Positions 25,501 to 34,600 of a stretch of DNA of 64,000 nucleotides are shown here, in pieces (position 1 is the stretch's first letter; each line of letters begins with the position of its first letter). This stretch comes from Luscinia megarhynchos (taxonomy: Eukaryota > Chordata > Aves > Passeriformes > Turdidae), in the NCBI GenBank assembly GCA_034336665.1, contig CM067572.1, positions 985,786 to 1,049,785 on the forward strand. The letters are read 5' to 3'. The position numbers and the translations under genes are program-made. The notes beneath the pieces are model-generated. The model ran no database searches. It saw only the letters and a program-made list of their open reading frames with translations, and had not been told where the DNA came from.

Positions 25501-28500
25501 TTGGTCACACGTGGGCTGGGAGGTGTTTTTAGAGAGGGTTTTGCAGGAAGGAAACCCTATATAGAATGAATATATATATATATATTTGTGTGTGTATATA
25601 TATATGTATATGTATGTATATGTATATATTCTATATACATATTTATATTATATTATATTATATTACATTATATTATATCATATTATGTATATTACAGAAT
25701 ATATAATATATTATGATATATTATGATATATTATGATATATATGTATATGTATATATTATAGAAAGGTTATTAGAGAGAAACTGGAGGGTCCCAGTAAAA
25801 ACCAAGAGTGGACTTGCTGCTTGGAGCAGTCCTGGTTCTCATCCTGGTGAAAAATGAGGATTTCAGGGCTCCTCCTCATGTTTTGCTGCCTGGGATTATT
25901 TTACCACAGTGATCTGCTGAAATGATGCAATTCCCAATTAATTCCCACTCGTGAGGGATTGACCAGAACTGTCTGTGCCAGACTAAACTCTGAGGTTCTG
26001 TTCTGCACCACACTTCATTCTGATGTGATTTATCCAAACCCCTTGTAAAGCTCACTTAAAAACATGGATTCTTGGCAAGAGCAGGAGTATTTTCAATATT
26101 TATGGGATGCATCCTTCAGGAGTCAGTGCTGCCTCCACTTCCCACATGAAGCTACCTGAGATTTGTTCTTTCCCCACCTCCCACCTGCTTAAATCTGTTC
26201 TAAAATTGGAAAAGAATCCTTGAATAGTAATGAAAAATGTTGACTTTTTAATGGCTTCCCCTGTAGAGTAAATAATATAAATATTTTACACCAGTCAGAA
26301 GAACTGAACAAAGCACACCAAAGGATTGCAGGATTTTTATTGGATTTGATATTTTCCTCATTAATCTATGATTTACTGGCAATCTCTGCTTGATATTCCA
26401 GTCCAGTGTGAGTGATGAGGCCCTACAGGAATATTTTTTTACCCATTTGCTCATCAAGGAGGAAAACCAAATTAAAAACAAATTTGGTATTTGATTGCCA
26501 TTTTAATAGTAATTTGTAGAACAAATTTCTGGGTTTCTGCTCAGCTGTTAATAAGCAGTGAGAAGAACTTTTGAGTCAAATCCATGCAAATGAAGGGAAT
26601 CCTGGCCTTGGGCTCGAGCAGGAGGGAGCAGCCAGTGAACACTCAGAGAGTTTCTGCCCTGGAAAGTGGGAGGGCTGTCACAGCTTTCCATGTGCTGATT
26701 TAAAAATAATTTCCCACTAAACTTCCCCCTCCCAGTGCTTTTCCTTGGGTTTGATTTGATTTCTGGCCATCTGGGGGGTTTGGAGAGTCACTTGTGTCAC
26801 TTGTTTCAGCTCAGTGCAGAGTGAGAGGTTCCACAGGGCTGCAGGAGGGGCAGAGCTGCTCTCCTTGGCTGGGTTTTCCAAGGGATTTTTCCTGGCAATC
26901 CATGGGGCTTTTCTTGGCCACAGCTCCCTCCCCCAGCCCTGCCTGCTCTCCAGGCAGCATTCCCAGAGGAGGGGCAGGAAAAGAACCAGCTGCAAATGCA
27001 AACCCACATCTGGCTGTGTAAATGGCACTGAGAGTCTTCCTGGGTTGGGGAGGGGCCTTAAATCCCACCCAGTGCCACCCTTAAATCCCACCCAGTGCCA
27101 GCCTTAAATCAGCCCAATGCCAGCCTTAAATCCCACCCAGTGCCAGCCTTAAATCAGCCCATTGTCACCCTTAAATCCCACCCAATGCCAGCCTTAAATC
27201 CCACCCAGTGCCAGCCTTAAATCAGCCCATTGTCACCCTTAAATCCCACCCAGTGCCACCCTTAAATTCCAATCAGTGCCAGCCTTAAATCCCACCCAGT
27301 GCCAGCCTTAAATCCCACCCAGTGCCAGCTTTAAATCAGCCCAATTCGAGCTTTAAATCCCACCCATTGTCACCCTTAGACCCCACCCAGTGCCAGCCTT
27401 AAATCCCACCCAGTGCCAGCCTTAGATCCCACCCAGTGCCACCCTTAGATGCCCCCATTGTCACCCTTAAATCCCACCCAGTGCCAGCCTTAAATCAGAC
27501 CAATGTCAGCCTTGAATCCCACCCAGTGCCACCCTTAAATCCCACCCAGTGCCACCCTTAGATCCACCCAGTGCCAGCCTTAAACCAGCCCAATGTCAGC
27601 TTTAAATCCCACCCAGTGTCACCCTTAAATCCCACCCAGTGCCAGCCTTACATCCCACCCAGTGCCAGCCTTGAATCCCACCAGGCAGGCACTTCCCACG
27701 GTCCCAGGGTGCTCCCAGCCCTGTGCAGCGTGCCCTTGGACCCTGCCATGGTACTTGGAGGTTTCAGCCAGGCTGGGATGGTCTGGAGGTGCTGAGGGTG
27801 TCTGAGCAGAGCCTTTGTCCCTTCCAGGACCCTGGGTGGCAGCTCCGTGCTGCCCTCGCCCTGCCCCAGCCCTGCCTCTGCTCAGGACCTGTCCCCAGCT
27901 GCTGTCACCTGTCCCAGCTTCTACCCTGAGACCTGGATTGAAATGGATCCAGCTCAGGACTTCATCCAAGTGCCTGTTCTGAAGGAAGACAAAAGCTACA
28001 GAACCATTTACAACCTGTTCCACAAGACTGTGCCAGAGACCAAATACAGGATTTTGAAAATCCTGCGAGTGCAGAACCAATTCCTTTGGGAGAAGTATAA
28101 AAGGTAAGAGAAGGCAATTGCAGTTCTTGAATAATGGATATTCCTAGAGGAGGAATTTTATGAGAGGGATTTGTATCTCCTCTCCCAGCTCAGCTCTTCC
28201 ATAATGAGAACAGCTTCTCTCTGGCTGACCTGCAGCAAATCCCCACCCTCAGTTCCCATTGTTAGAAATGAGAAACAGAGTCTCTGTATTTATCAAAATT
28301 TAGATTAGTTAATTGTATATAGACAAAACGTGAGGGGTCACCGCCCACTCCTCACTTCCACCGAACTTGGTTTGCAGCTCCCTTTTTATAGTCTGGTTTT
28401 CCTTGCAGTAATCAATAATTGTTGTGGTTTTGTTGTAGTAATTCTGCAAGGTAAGAGAAACTTCCAAACTTCGTGGAGCAGCTCTTGGGACAATTGGTCA

Positions 28501-29267
28501 TTTAACCATTTAACCATCTGGTGTTGGCAGATAAAAATCAGAAGAAGTGGGAAGTCTGATCTTAGCAGATAGTTTGAGATTGATCACACAACGGCAGGAA
28601 ATCTGATTCTGCAGAATGTGTTGGGCTGTGTGAAAGCCTTGTTCTGCAAGCTGTCAGTAGATACAACTTATTTAGAAAACATAAGATTTCAAATAAAATG
28701 ATTTAACCAGGTATTTTCCTTAGAGTCATGCACATTCCAGACCTAAGCATCCCGGTTTGCACGGGCACTCTGGCAATTAGCAGGAGCCTGTTGTGGATGT
28801 GGCCCCTTTGGTGTTGCAGGAAGAAGGAGTACATGTGCAGGAGGCTGGGCGGGCTGGAGCGGGTGCCCAACGAGCGGCACCTGTTCCACGGCACGTCGCA
28901 GGACGTGGTGGGCGGGATCTGCAAGCACAACTTCGACCCGCGCGTCTGCGGCAAGCACGCCACCATGTTCGGCCAGGGCAGCTACTTCGCCAGGAAGGCC
29001 AGCTACTCCCACAACTTCTCCAAGCGCTCCCCCAAGGGCCTGCACTTCATGTTCCTGGCCAAGGTGCTGACGGGCAGGTACACGGTGGGCAACCACACCA
29101 TGAGGCGGCCGCCGCCCCTGGAGCCGGGCAGCGTCACCAGCGACCTCTACGACTCCTGCGTGGACAATTTCTTCGAGCCCCAGATCTTTGTCATCTTCAA
29201 CGATGACCAGAGCTACCCCTATTTCATTATCCAGTATGAGGAGGTCAGCAGCACCGTCCCCATCTGA
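15636..29267 (+). CDS. TIPARP: TIPARP (PARP7), TCDD-inducible mono-ADP-ribosyltransferase
   Basis: The CDS is join(15636..16549, 23689..23857, 25036..25217, 27828..28103, 28820..29267): 1989 bases, 662 residues, against 657 in human. The protein transfers single ADP-ribose units to proteins, is induced by the aryl hydrocarbon receptor, and represses AHR signalling (known for the family). Visible order: Cys36 followed by a basic FKKKQQVQKR nuclear-localisation stretch (about 37-46); a CCCH zinc finger with C242, C250, C256 and H260; a WWE region (about 335-415, with W346 and W356); and the PARP catalytic domain (about 454-662). The catalytic triad is His537 (LFHGTSQ), Tyr569 (GQGSYFARKASYS) and Ile636 (PQIFVIF). 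H-Y-I is typical of mono-transferases. All junctions are GT-AG and phases agree. Position between SSR3 and LEKR1 supports orthology. Confidence 0.97.
17652..17835 (-). mobile_element. CR1 LINE 3' fragment
   Basis: TTGGTTTGGGCTGGAAGGGA, then CTTTAAAGATCACCCAGTGC and CCATGGCAGGGACACCTCCC, then CAGCCTGGCCTTGGGCACTG: a reverse-oriented CR1 3' end. Confidence 0.85.
18225..18425 (+). mobile_element. CR1 LINE 3' fragment
   Basis: CTGCCCCTGGATCCCTGGCA, AGGCTGGACATTGGGGCTGG and TTTAAGATCCCTTCCAACCT are in CR1 order on the plus strand. Confidence 0.8.
19757..19978 (+). mobile_element. CR1 LINE 3' fragment, different subfamily
   Basis: The order is GGGGTGCCCATCCCTGGAGG, TGTTTGGGGAATGGTTGGAT, GTGGCACTCAGTGCTCTGGG and GGTCTTTTCCAGCCCAAGTG. 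This GTGGCACTCAGTGC version differs from the GGAGCAGCCTGG version seen in most neighbours. Confidence 0.85.
20163..20330 (-). mobile_element. CR1 LINE 3' fragment
   Basis: ATGGAATCACAGAGTGCTTT, GGCTTGGAAAAGGACCTTAA and GCCATGGCAGGGACATCTTC form the reverse CR1 3' end, including the terminal ATCACAGA. Confidence 0.85.
21195..21330 (-). mobile_element. Diverged CR1 fragment
   Basis: TTCAGGTTGGAAAGGACCCA followed by TAAAGATCATTGAGTCCCAC is the reverse CR1 'ATCGAGTCC' subfamily signature. Downstream similarity fades. Confidence 0.65.
23325..23580 (+). mobile_element. CR1 LINE 3' fragment just upstream of TIPARP exon 3
   Basis: It contains GGACAGGGGGAATGGCTTTG, GAAGGAATTACTCCCCGGCA, CAGGCTGGGCGCTGGGGCTG and ATGGCAGGGTGGCACTGGGT, in CR1 order. 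The 3' end lies only about 110 bases before the exon 3 acceptor. Confidence 0.85.
23689..23857 (+). CDS. TIPARP: TIPARP exon 3 (start of WWE region)
   Basis: This 169-base exon completes Arg305 and encodes GQEFWVDLNHMKLYESAEFD … TVWKYFCRDHFGWREYSE (to residue 361). The donor is GAG|GTATGG, phase 0. It matches the mammalian segment with a Ser-rich PSSSSS variable patch at 336-341. Confidence 0.95.
24361..25033 (+). repeat. ~670-base pyrimidine-rich minisatellite ending at the exon 4 acceptor
   Basis: Plus-strand sequence is almost entirely C and T with isolated A or G. It is built from variants of CCCCCATTTCTCCCTGTTTT and CCCATTTCTCCCCTGCTTTC, in units of roughly 20-25 bases. It runs directly into the splice acceptor CCCCCCAG at 25035, so the exon's polypyrimidine tract is the end of the array. 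It has no stop codons in several frames, which creates spurious proline/serine/phenylalanine-rich frames of up to 333 codons. Confidence 0.95.
25036..25217 (+). CDS. TIPARP: TIPARP exon 4
   Basis: This 182-base exon encodes PVVRLMEEASCRGLRELRFV and, further on, FRREIKRRPLLRSCLLLTPF (residues 362-422, Gln422 split). The donor is CA|GTGGGT. I preferred it over the nearby TGG|GTATCC because it joins in phase to exon 5 and gives Q-T-L-G-G as in mammals. Confidence 0.92.
25375..25450 (+). mobile_element. CR1 tail scrap
   Basis: GGCACTGGGTGGGGTTTGAG followed by CTCCTGCCAGCCCAAGCCGT resembles the end of a forward CR1. Short, so only moderately supported. Confidence 0.45.
25566..25760. repeat. AT-rich microsatellite (TA/TG and TATTA units)
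   Basis: Runs of TATATATATATA and GTATATATGTATATG are followed by TTATATTATATTATATTA and GATATATTATGATATATTAT. It is a compound simple repeat in TIPARP intron 4. Confidence 0.95.
25761..26700 (+). other. TIPARP: Unique stretch of TIPARP intron 4
   Basis: Ordinary A/T-rich intronic sequence. I see no repeat or exon. Confidence 0.6.
27035..27095 (-). mobile_element. CR1 fragment, left part, interrupted by a tandem array
   Basis: CTGGGTTGGGGAGGGGCCTT followed by AAATCCCACCCAGTGCCACC is the reverse CR1 3' end. The expected continuation (CCATGGCAGGGACAC) is replaced by tandem copies of this stretch. Sequence with CR1 order resumes at about 27680. Confidence 0.8.
27055..27680. repeat. Minisatellite grown from a CR1 tail
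   Basis: About 28 units of mostly 20-22 bases, CTTAAATCCCACCCAGTGCC followed by AGC or ACC. Variants include CAGCCCAATG, CAGCCCATTGTC and TTAGATCC. The unit is itself reverse CR1 tail sequence, and CR1 sequence flanks both sides of the array. Confidence 0.93.
27680..27765 (-). mobile_element. CR1 fragment, right part
   Basis: GGCACTTCCCACGGTCCCAG, GGTGCTCCCAGCCCTGTGCA and CCTTGGACCCTGCCATGG continue the reverse CR1 order broken at about 27095. Confidence 0.75.
27828..28103 (+). CDS. TIPARP: TIPARP exon 5 (start of catalytic domain)
   Basis: This 276-base exon covers residues 422-514. A variable Pro/Ser/Ala linker (GGSSVLPSPCPSPASAQDLS) leads into FYPETWIEMDPAQDFIQVPV and YNLFHKTVPETKYRILKILR, the conserved N-terminal part of the PARP fold. 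The acceptor is CTTCCAG and the donor AG|GTAAGA. Confidence 0.95.
28104..28819 (+). other. TIPARP: TIPARP intron 5
   Basis: A 716-base intron ending at the acceptor GGTGTTGCAG. I see no recognisable element, although the abrupt A/T-rich block from about 28265 to 28720 could be an old transposon. Confidence 0.8.
28820..29267 (+). CDS. TIPARP: TIPARP last exon (catalytic core, stop)
   Basis: The exon completes Arg514 and encodes residues 515-662, with stop TGA at 29265-29267. It holds all three H-Y-I residues and the conserved SGVTSDLYDSCVDNFFEPQ-like stretch (here SVTSDLYDSCVDNFFEPQIF). It is much more GC-rich, especially at third positions, than the A/T-rich intron before it. A 200-codon minus-strand frame over it is a shadow of this codon bias. 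Confidence 0.96.
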
Positions 29268-29580
29268 GTTTGTGGTGGGGGAAAGTAAAATCTGGGCGAT
29301 TCCTCGCTTTGGAAGGAAGGAAATCTGGAGTGACCAACTGTGCACTTGCTGGCTGATTCCCTATGTGGAAATTGTATATATTTTTCCATTGTTTATAGTT
29401 GAAAATCTGTGCCTTTTGTTATAAAACACTGTTTATTTATGTTAGTAAATGTTCATGTTTCAGAATGTGGCTGTGGGTGTCATTTCCCTGGAATTCTGTG
29501 CCCTGATCTCAGCATTTCAGCATGGCCATTTCTAGGAACTCAGAATCACATTTCAGCCCAAGGACATTAAACAAGACATT
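29268..29580 (+). promoter_or_regulatory. TIPARP: TIPARP 3' UTR with AU-rich element and weak poly(A) signals
   Basis: After the stop comes T-rich sequence with TTATTTAT at 29433-29440, an AUUUA-type instability element. This fits a short-lived, inducible mRNA. Candidate poly(A) signals are variants only: ATAAAA at 29421 and ATTAAA at 29566. No AATAAA was found close by, so the UTR end is not fixed. Confidence 0.5.
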
Positions 29581-29734
29581 CTCCCAACCACTTCTTTTTA
29601 TGATCCCATTTCAGAGGGATTGGGAGAGAGATCACAAAACTACTATTTTGAGTTATTAAACAGGACAATGCAAATAGATCATTTTCCAAAAGAAGGAAAA
29701 TTAGGAAGAGATTAGCATGTTCTATGGGGAGAGT

Positions 29735-29848
29735 TTAAAACCTGGGATGGCTGGGACCCAGAGCCTGTCACTTGGTGTCCCTGCCTGTGCAGGGGGTGGG
29801 ACAGGGTGGGCTGTAAGGTCCCTCCCACGCCCCTCTGACTGTAATTGT
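29735..29848 (+). mobile_element. CR1 tail fragment
   Basis: TTGGTGTCCCTGCCTGTGCA, GGGGGTGGGACAGGGTGGGC and TGTAAGGTCCCTCCCACGCC are in forward CR1 order. Confidence 0.6.
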
Positions 29849-30693
29849 TCACTTGGATGTCCCTGACCTCACAGGGAGTTGTCTCCCTGCCCAGGTCCTG
29901 CAGCAGCACAGGAGAGGCTGTGAGCCTCCTGTGGGGCTCAGGAGGGATGGGGAGGGACTCTGGGGCTGTCCTGGGGCTGTCCCCAGACTCAGCTGGGCCT
30001 GGAGCTCTGCCTTGTGACAATCTGCTCCTCATCAGCTTCTTGGGGCCTCGTGGGAGGGAATTCCCTCCTCCCAGCTGGTTCCTCTCCTGGATCACTCCTG
30101 GTTACCTGAGGTCAGGTGAGCAGAAAGGGGAGGGCACAACCAGCTGGCTCCAGGGATCCCAATCTTTGGGGAGGCTCCTGGCAGTGCTGGGAGAGCTTCC
30201 ACTGGAGCTGGAGCTGCTCCTGACCCGGCTCACATCCCGGGGAATGGCTTCAGAAAGGTACCAGGGCAGGGAAAGGGCTGGAGGTGTCCGAGGTGTGGCA
30301 CTGGGGGGAGATTTTGGATTGACCTCAGAGCCAAAGCCGTGGAATGGATGTTTGCTGTTCTCTGGGCTTGTGCTGAGTCCTTCCCTCCTCCAGGTTCTGC
30401 CCAGCTTGGGCAGGATGGGAGTGGGAGCTGGGACTTTGTCTTCCCTCCCGCTTTCCATAGGCAGTTGTGGTTTTTGTTTTGGATGCTGTAATGGGGTTTT
30501 GCTTTTCTGGGTCCTTCTCTGCAGCCCCGTGCCTGGGGACACTCCCTGGGAGGGGTGTGCCCCAACCTTCCCTTCCCAAAACATCCCTTCCTAAAACTTC
30601 CCCTTCCCTTCCCTGGAGCTGTGGGATGAGCCGGGAGCTCCCTGGCAACCACTCCAAATATTTCTGGTGTCCCCTTGCCAACGTGCTCAGTGT

Positions 30694-30815
30694 CTGTGCC
30701 ACCCGCAGGGCTGAGCTCAGGGTGGGGACACAGCTCAGTGTCCCCTTCTGTGCCACCCGCAGGGCTGAGCTCAGGGTGGGTGACAGATCAGTGTCCCCTT
30801 CTGTGCCACCCGAGC
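30694..30815. repeat. 54-base triplicate
   Basis: CTGTGCCACCCGCAGGGCTG followed by AGCTCAGGGTGGG recurs at 30694 and 30748; a third copy at 30801 diverges after CTGTGCCACCCG. Period is 54 then 53 bases. Confidence 0.85.
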
Positions 30816-31064
30816 TGGCCCCACGGTGATCCCGGGACTGGGCACAGGAGCAGAACCAGCCCCTAATTAGTTAATTAGCCCCGAATTAATTGCCTCCTGC
30901 GTGCGCCAGGGCCGTGGCACCGGTTGCTCGAGGGACACCTGAGAACTTCCCTGGCAGGGACATGGGACAGAGGCCGGGGACGTCCCCACCCTGTGCCTGC
31001 TCGGTGACACAGGTGCGGTGACACCTGCGCTGGCACGGCCCGGTAGTGCCCGGCCCCTCCCGTG

Positions 31065-31545
31065 TCCCTGCTGCCCGTCCCGAGCCGTGCCACAGCCCGG
31101 GCCAGCCCTGCCCGTGTCCCTCCTGCCTGTCACAGCCGTGTCCCTCCTGCCCGTGTCCCTCCTGCCCTGTCACAGCCGGGCCAGCCCTGCCCGTGTCCCT
31201 CCTGCCTGTCACACCCGTGTCCCTCCTGCCCTGTCACAGCCGTGTCCCTCCTGCCCTGTCACACCCATGTCCCTCCTGCCCGTGTCCCTCCTGCCTGTCA
31301 CAGCCGTGTCCCTCCTGCCCTGTCACACCCCGGCCAGCCCTGCCCGTGTCCCTCCTGCCCTGTCACAGCCGTGTCCCTCCTGCCCGTGTCCCTCCTGCCC
31401 TGTCACAGCCGGGCCAGCCCTGCCCGTGTCCCTCCTGCCCTGTCACACCCGTGTCCCTCCTGCCTGTCACACCCGTGTCCCTCCTGCCTGTCACACCCGT
31501 GTCCCTCCTGCCCTGTCACAGCCGGGCCAGCCCTGCCCGTGTCCC
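31065..31545. repeat. Minisatellite with GTGTCCCTCCTGCC core
   Basis: Tandem GTGTCCCTCCTGCCCTGTCA + CAGCC or CACCC, units of about 24-25 bases, interspersed with longer units carrying GGGCCAGCCCTGCCC and shorter CCTGCCC-only units. It explains the long Cys/Pro-rich frames on the plus strand. Confidence 0.93.
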
Positions 31546-33190
31546 CGAGGGTGCTGTGGATAAACCCAGCCTGGATAAATCCCTCCCGTGCCTCTCCCCT
31601 GGAGGCTGGGGGGGTTCGGGGTGTGGATAAACCCAGGGGGGATTTCCTGGGGACCCCGTGCCCGGCCGGGGCAGTGTGTGGTGACAGTGAAGGGTGAGGT
31701 CACCTCTGCTGTGCCAGATCTGTCACAGCCTGTTCTGGACAGAGGGATCAAGGTGCCCCAGAGGCCGGGAGGGAGGAACAGCTTGAGCAGAGCTGATTTG
31801 GGAGCTGGGCAGAAGGGCAGGAGCTGTTCCTGCAGCAGATGAAGTGCCAGCACCCCGGAGGGGCTGAGGGAACAGCCAGACCGTGCCCCCTTCCCACAGG
31901 GACCCAGCTGGGCTTGTGCAGGGATTCTGGGGCTGTCAGAACAACCCTGCAGTGGGAAATGTTCCCTGCAGTGGGAAATGTTCCCTGTCCCCTCCTTCCA
32001 GGAGCTGAGGGCTGCTGGGCACAGCTCAGAGGGGCTCTTGGGGAAGTGGCTTCGAGGAAGGTGCAGGTGCTGGAGCCCTGGGAGGTGTCCTGGCAGTGGG
32101 AAGGTGTCCTGACAGGTGTCCTGGCAGTGGGAAGGAGCCCTGGGAGGTGTCTAAACCAAGGTCCTGCTCACAGCAGGGTCAGCTCTGAGGTCACACCAGG
32201 TCCTTCAGGGCTGCACTGAGCCTGCACTGGGCTGGAGCTGCCCAACACCAACCACAGCAATGCCCCTGTGAGGGGTAAAAACCCCTTAAATGCAGGATTC
32301 TGGGTGATCTACCCCAGCTCCTGGTGTCCAGGGCTGCAATCCGTGTCTGTGACTTCCAGGTTGGCAGCAGGGGCTGCAGGAGAGGGGCTGGAGATGGGTG
32401 AGACCGTGGATGATGCAGGGAGAGGTTCCTTGCAGCAGGATGTCAGGGCTGGGTGGCTCTCCCAGGACTTCCAGAGGATTTCTGTGGCTCTTCTGTAGCT
32501 CACTAGAGTTTCGCCTGAGGGAAAAAAACAACTTTGCTTTCTACTCTGCTGGGAGGAGCAGAGTGAGACGAGGTGCCCTCGGTGTGGCACAGCCTGGCCC
32601 TGGGGTTCCTTCTAGAGGGGAATTTGGCACCTCGTGAGGGGCTGAGTCACGGCAGGCACAGAGCACAGCACACCACGAGCCTCTGATCCCAGCACCAAAC
32701 CCCAGCCCAGCCTGGGGGCAGGGAGCTTTTCACTGAATTTTGAACGTGGAAATCTGAGGTTCTCACACAGGGAGCACCTCTGGCTGCCCCTGGGGTTTCT
32801 CCATCACCATCCAACCATCGCAGCACAGCCCCTGCATTAATATTTATTTTTCTCTTCTGGCTACAAAGTCTGTTTTTATGAGAATAATTTCCCACAGACC
32901 CAACAACAAATGTCAGGTTGACCTAAGGGTTGCTGTTGCCTCAGTTTTCTTCGGGCTCCCTCTTGTCCAACCAGCCGGGTACAAGTTGTCTCCTGCGTAA
33001 TTGGGCTGTGATAAATCATCTCCTGCCTTCTCCCCTGCACATTCCCATGTGCTGATCCTCGCTGGGCTTTGTTTGTCTGTGCTCTCTGTGCACTCCCTGT
33101 ACCTCTGCACCCAGCAGGGCCCAGCCCCTGCAGCTGATGGGGACAGGAATGCACAGCCATGGGCTGCAGCTGCTCTGGGATGGGCAGAGG
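31546..33190. other. Intergenic, no gene seen
   Basis: Unique GC-moderate sequence with a few two-copy local duplications (for example CTGCAGTGGGAAATGTTCCC at 31950-31985). No exon recognised. Confidence 0.5.
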
Positions 33191-33338
33191 AGCTGGGGCT
33201 GCCCCTGCAGCCCTGGAAGTGGCCAGGGCCAGGCTGGGCAGGGGCTGGGGCCGTGGAAGGTGTCCCCAATGGCAGGGGTGGGATGAGATGGGATTTAAGG
33301 TCCCTCCCAGCCCATTCCATGGCTCTGTGACCCACGAG
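33190..33338 (+). mobile_element. CR1 LINE 3' fragment
   Basis: GGGGCTGCCCCTGCAGCCCT, GCCAGGGCCAGGCTGGGCAG and GGATTTAAGGTCCCTCCCAG then TGGCTCTGTGA: forward CR1 tail. Confidence 0.8.
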
Positions 33339-33944
33339 GTCCATGCAGACATCAGATCTGCTGCCCAGCCTGGACACTGAACATCTCTTTCAGTCCCTCG
33401 CCCGTGCTGGGGAGGCTCCTGGCTGTTCCCAGCCCTGCTCTCTGCAGAGCCCTGCCCAGCCTGGCTGCTCCTCTGCTGCCCCAGGACGGGTGTTCATTGA
33501 GAACCAGCCCAAACACCCCAGCTGGGTCACAGGAAGGGCAGGAGAGGGAAGTGCTGCAGTAAATACCACTATGGAATCAAATTCCTGTTTGTTTCCCATG
33601 AACTCGGTGTTTGCACAGTCAGACCAAAGGGCTTTGGCTTTCACTGGGATGCAGCACCGAGGCCAAGGCACCAGCTGATGCCTTTTGCAGACAATCTCAG
33701 CTGGGATCTGCTGAGCTCACACGTCTCCTGCTGACAGAGATGTTCCAGGTGCTTTCTGTCTCATTCCCGCCCATTTTCCAGAGCATTAGCCATGGGAAGC
33801 ACATTTCAGAACTGCTTGATAAAACCACGCAAGTGTTTCTAGTGCCCATATTTGTAGCACGTTCTGGAGGCCACTGTAGTGCACAAAGAGCAATAATTAT
33901 TGCCAGCAGTGAAGCAGGGAAAGGAGGAATATTGGTTTGCATTC

Positions 33945-34100
33945 AGAGGAGGCCAAGGAGCTGCTGCAGGGCTGGAGCCAGGCTGGGAGAGCTGGGAATG
34001 TTCACCTGGAGAGGAGAAGCTCCAGGGAGATTCAGAGCCCCTTGCAGGACCTACAGGGGCTCCAGGAGAGCTGGAGAGGGACTGGGGACAGGGATGGAGG
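33945..34100 (+). mobile_element. Internal CR1 fragment (upstream of the usual tail)
   Basis: GGCTGGAGCCAGGCTGGGAG, then GGAATGTTCACCTGGAGAGG, then AGAAGCTCCAGGGAGATTCA, ending GGAGAGGGACTGGGGACAGG. This is the CR1 segment just 5' of the common tail. Confidence 0.75.
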
Positions 34101-34304
34101 GACAGGACACAGTGGTGGCTGTCCCTGCCCATTTTTTTGGGACAGTTTGTGTCTGGCCAAACTGGGGGAAATGAGGAACCAGCAGCAGCTTTAGCCAGGA
34201 GCAGAAGCACCAAAACACCTCTGAATGCTCCTGCTTGCCTCCCTGGGCGTGAGGAGCAGAGGATGGAGCTTTCTGGCTAAAATCTCCTCCTGCAGGGAGC
34301 CGGG

Positions 34305-34600
34305 AATTGCTGCACCCAGCAGGGTCTGAGCAAGGGGAGCAGGGTCTGAGCAAGGGGAGCAGGGTCTGAGCAAGGGGAGCAGAGTCTGAGCAAGGGGAGC
34401 AGGGTCTGAGCAAGGGGGAGCAGGGTCTGAGCAAGGGGAGCAGGGTCTGAGCAAGGGGGAGCAGGGTCTGAGCAGGGGGAGCAGAGTCTGAGCAGGGGGA
34501 GCAGAGTCTGAGCAGGGGGAGCAGGGTCTGAGCAGAGTCTGAGCAGAGTCTGAGCAGGGTCTGAGCAGGGTCTGAGCAGGGTCTGAGCAGGGGGAGCAGA
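34305..34600. repeat. 20-base minisatellite, AGGGTCTGAGCAAGGGGAGC
   Basis: About 17 units. Left copies are 20-21 bases with CAAGGGG; middle copies have CAGGGGG and AGAGTCTGAG variants; the right end collapses to a 10-11-base AGGGTCTGAGC unit. The gradient from 20- to 10-base units is visible along the array. Confidence 0.93.

Larger units (their letters stand above)
29581..31060. other. Intergenic, downstream of TIPARP
   Basis: GC-rich and mostly unique. A 249-codon frame at 29845-30594 shows no family motif, codon pattern or splice context that I would accept as a gene. Confidence 0.5.

Noticed and set aside
28265..28720. A transposon inside TIPARP intron 5
   Set aside because: Composition shifts abruptly, but no terminal repeats or known element ends are visible by eye.
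28743..29345. 200-codon frame antisense to the TIPARP last exon
   Set aside because: It is a shadow of high GC3 in the real exon; the plus-strand frame carries the conserved catalytic domain.
29845..30594. 249-codon plus-strand frame downstream of TIPARP
   Set aside because: The composition is generic, no motif is recognised, and the frame begins in a CR1-containing stretch. It is most likely a chance frame in GC-rich DNA.
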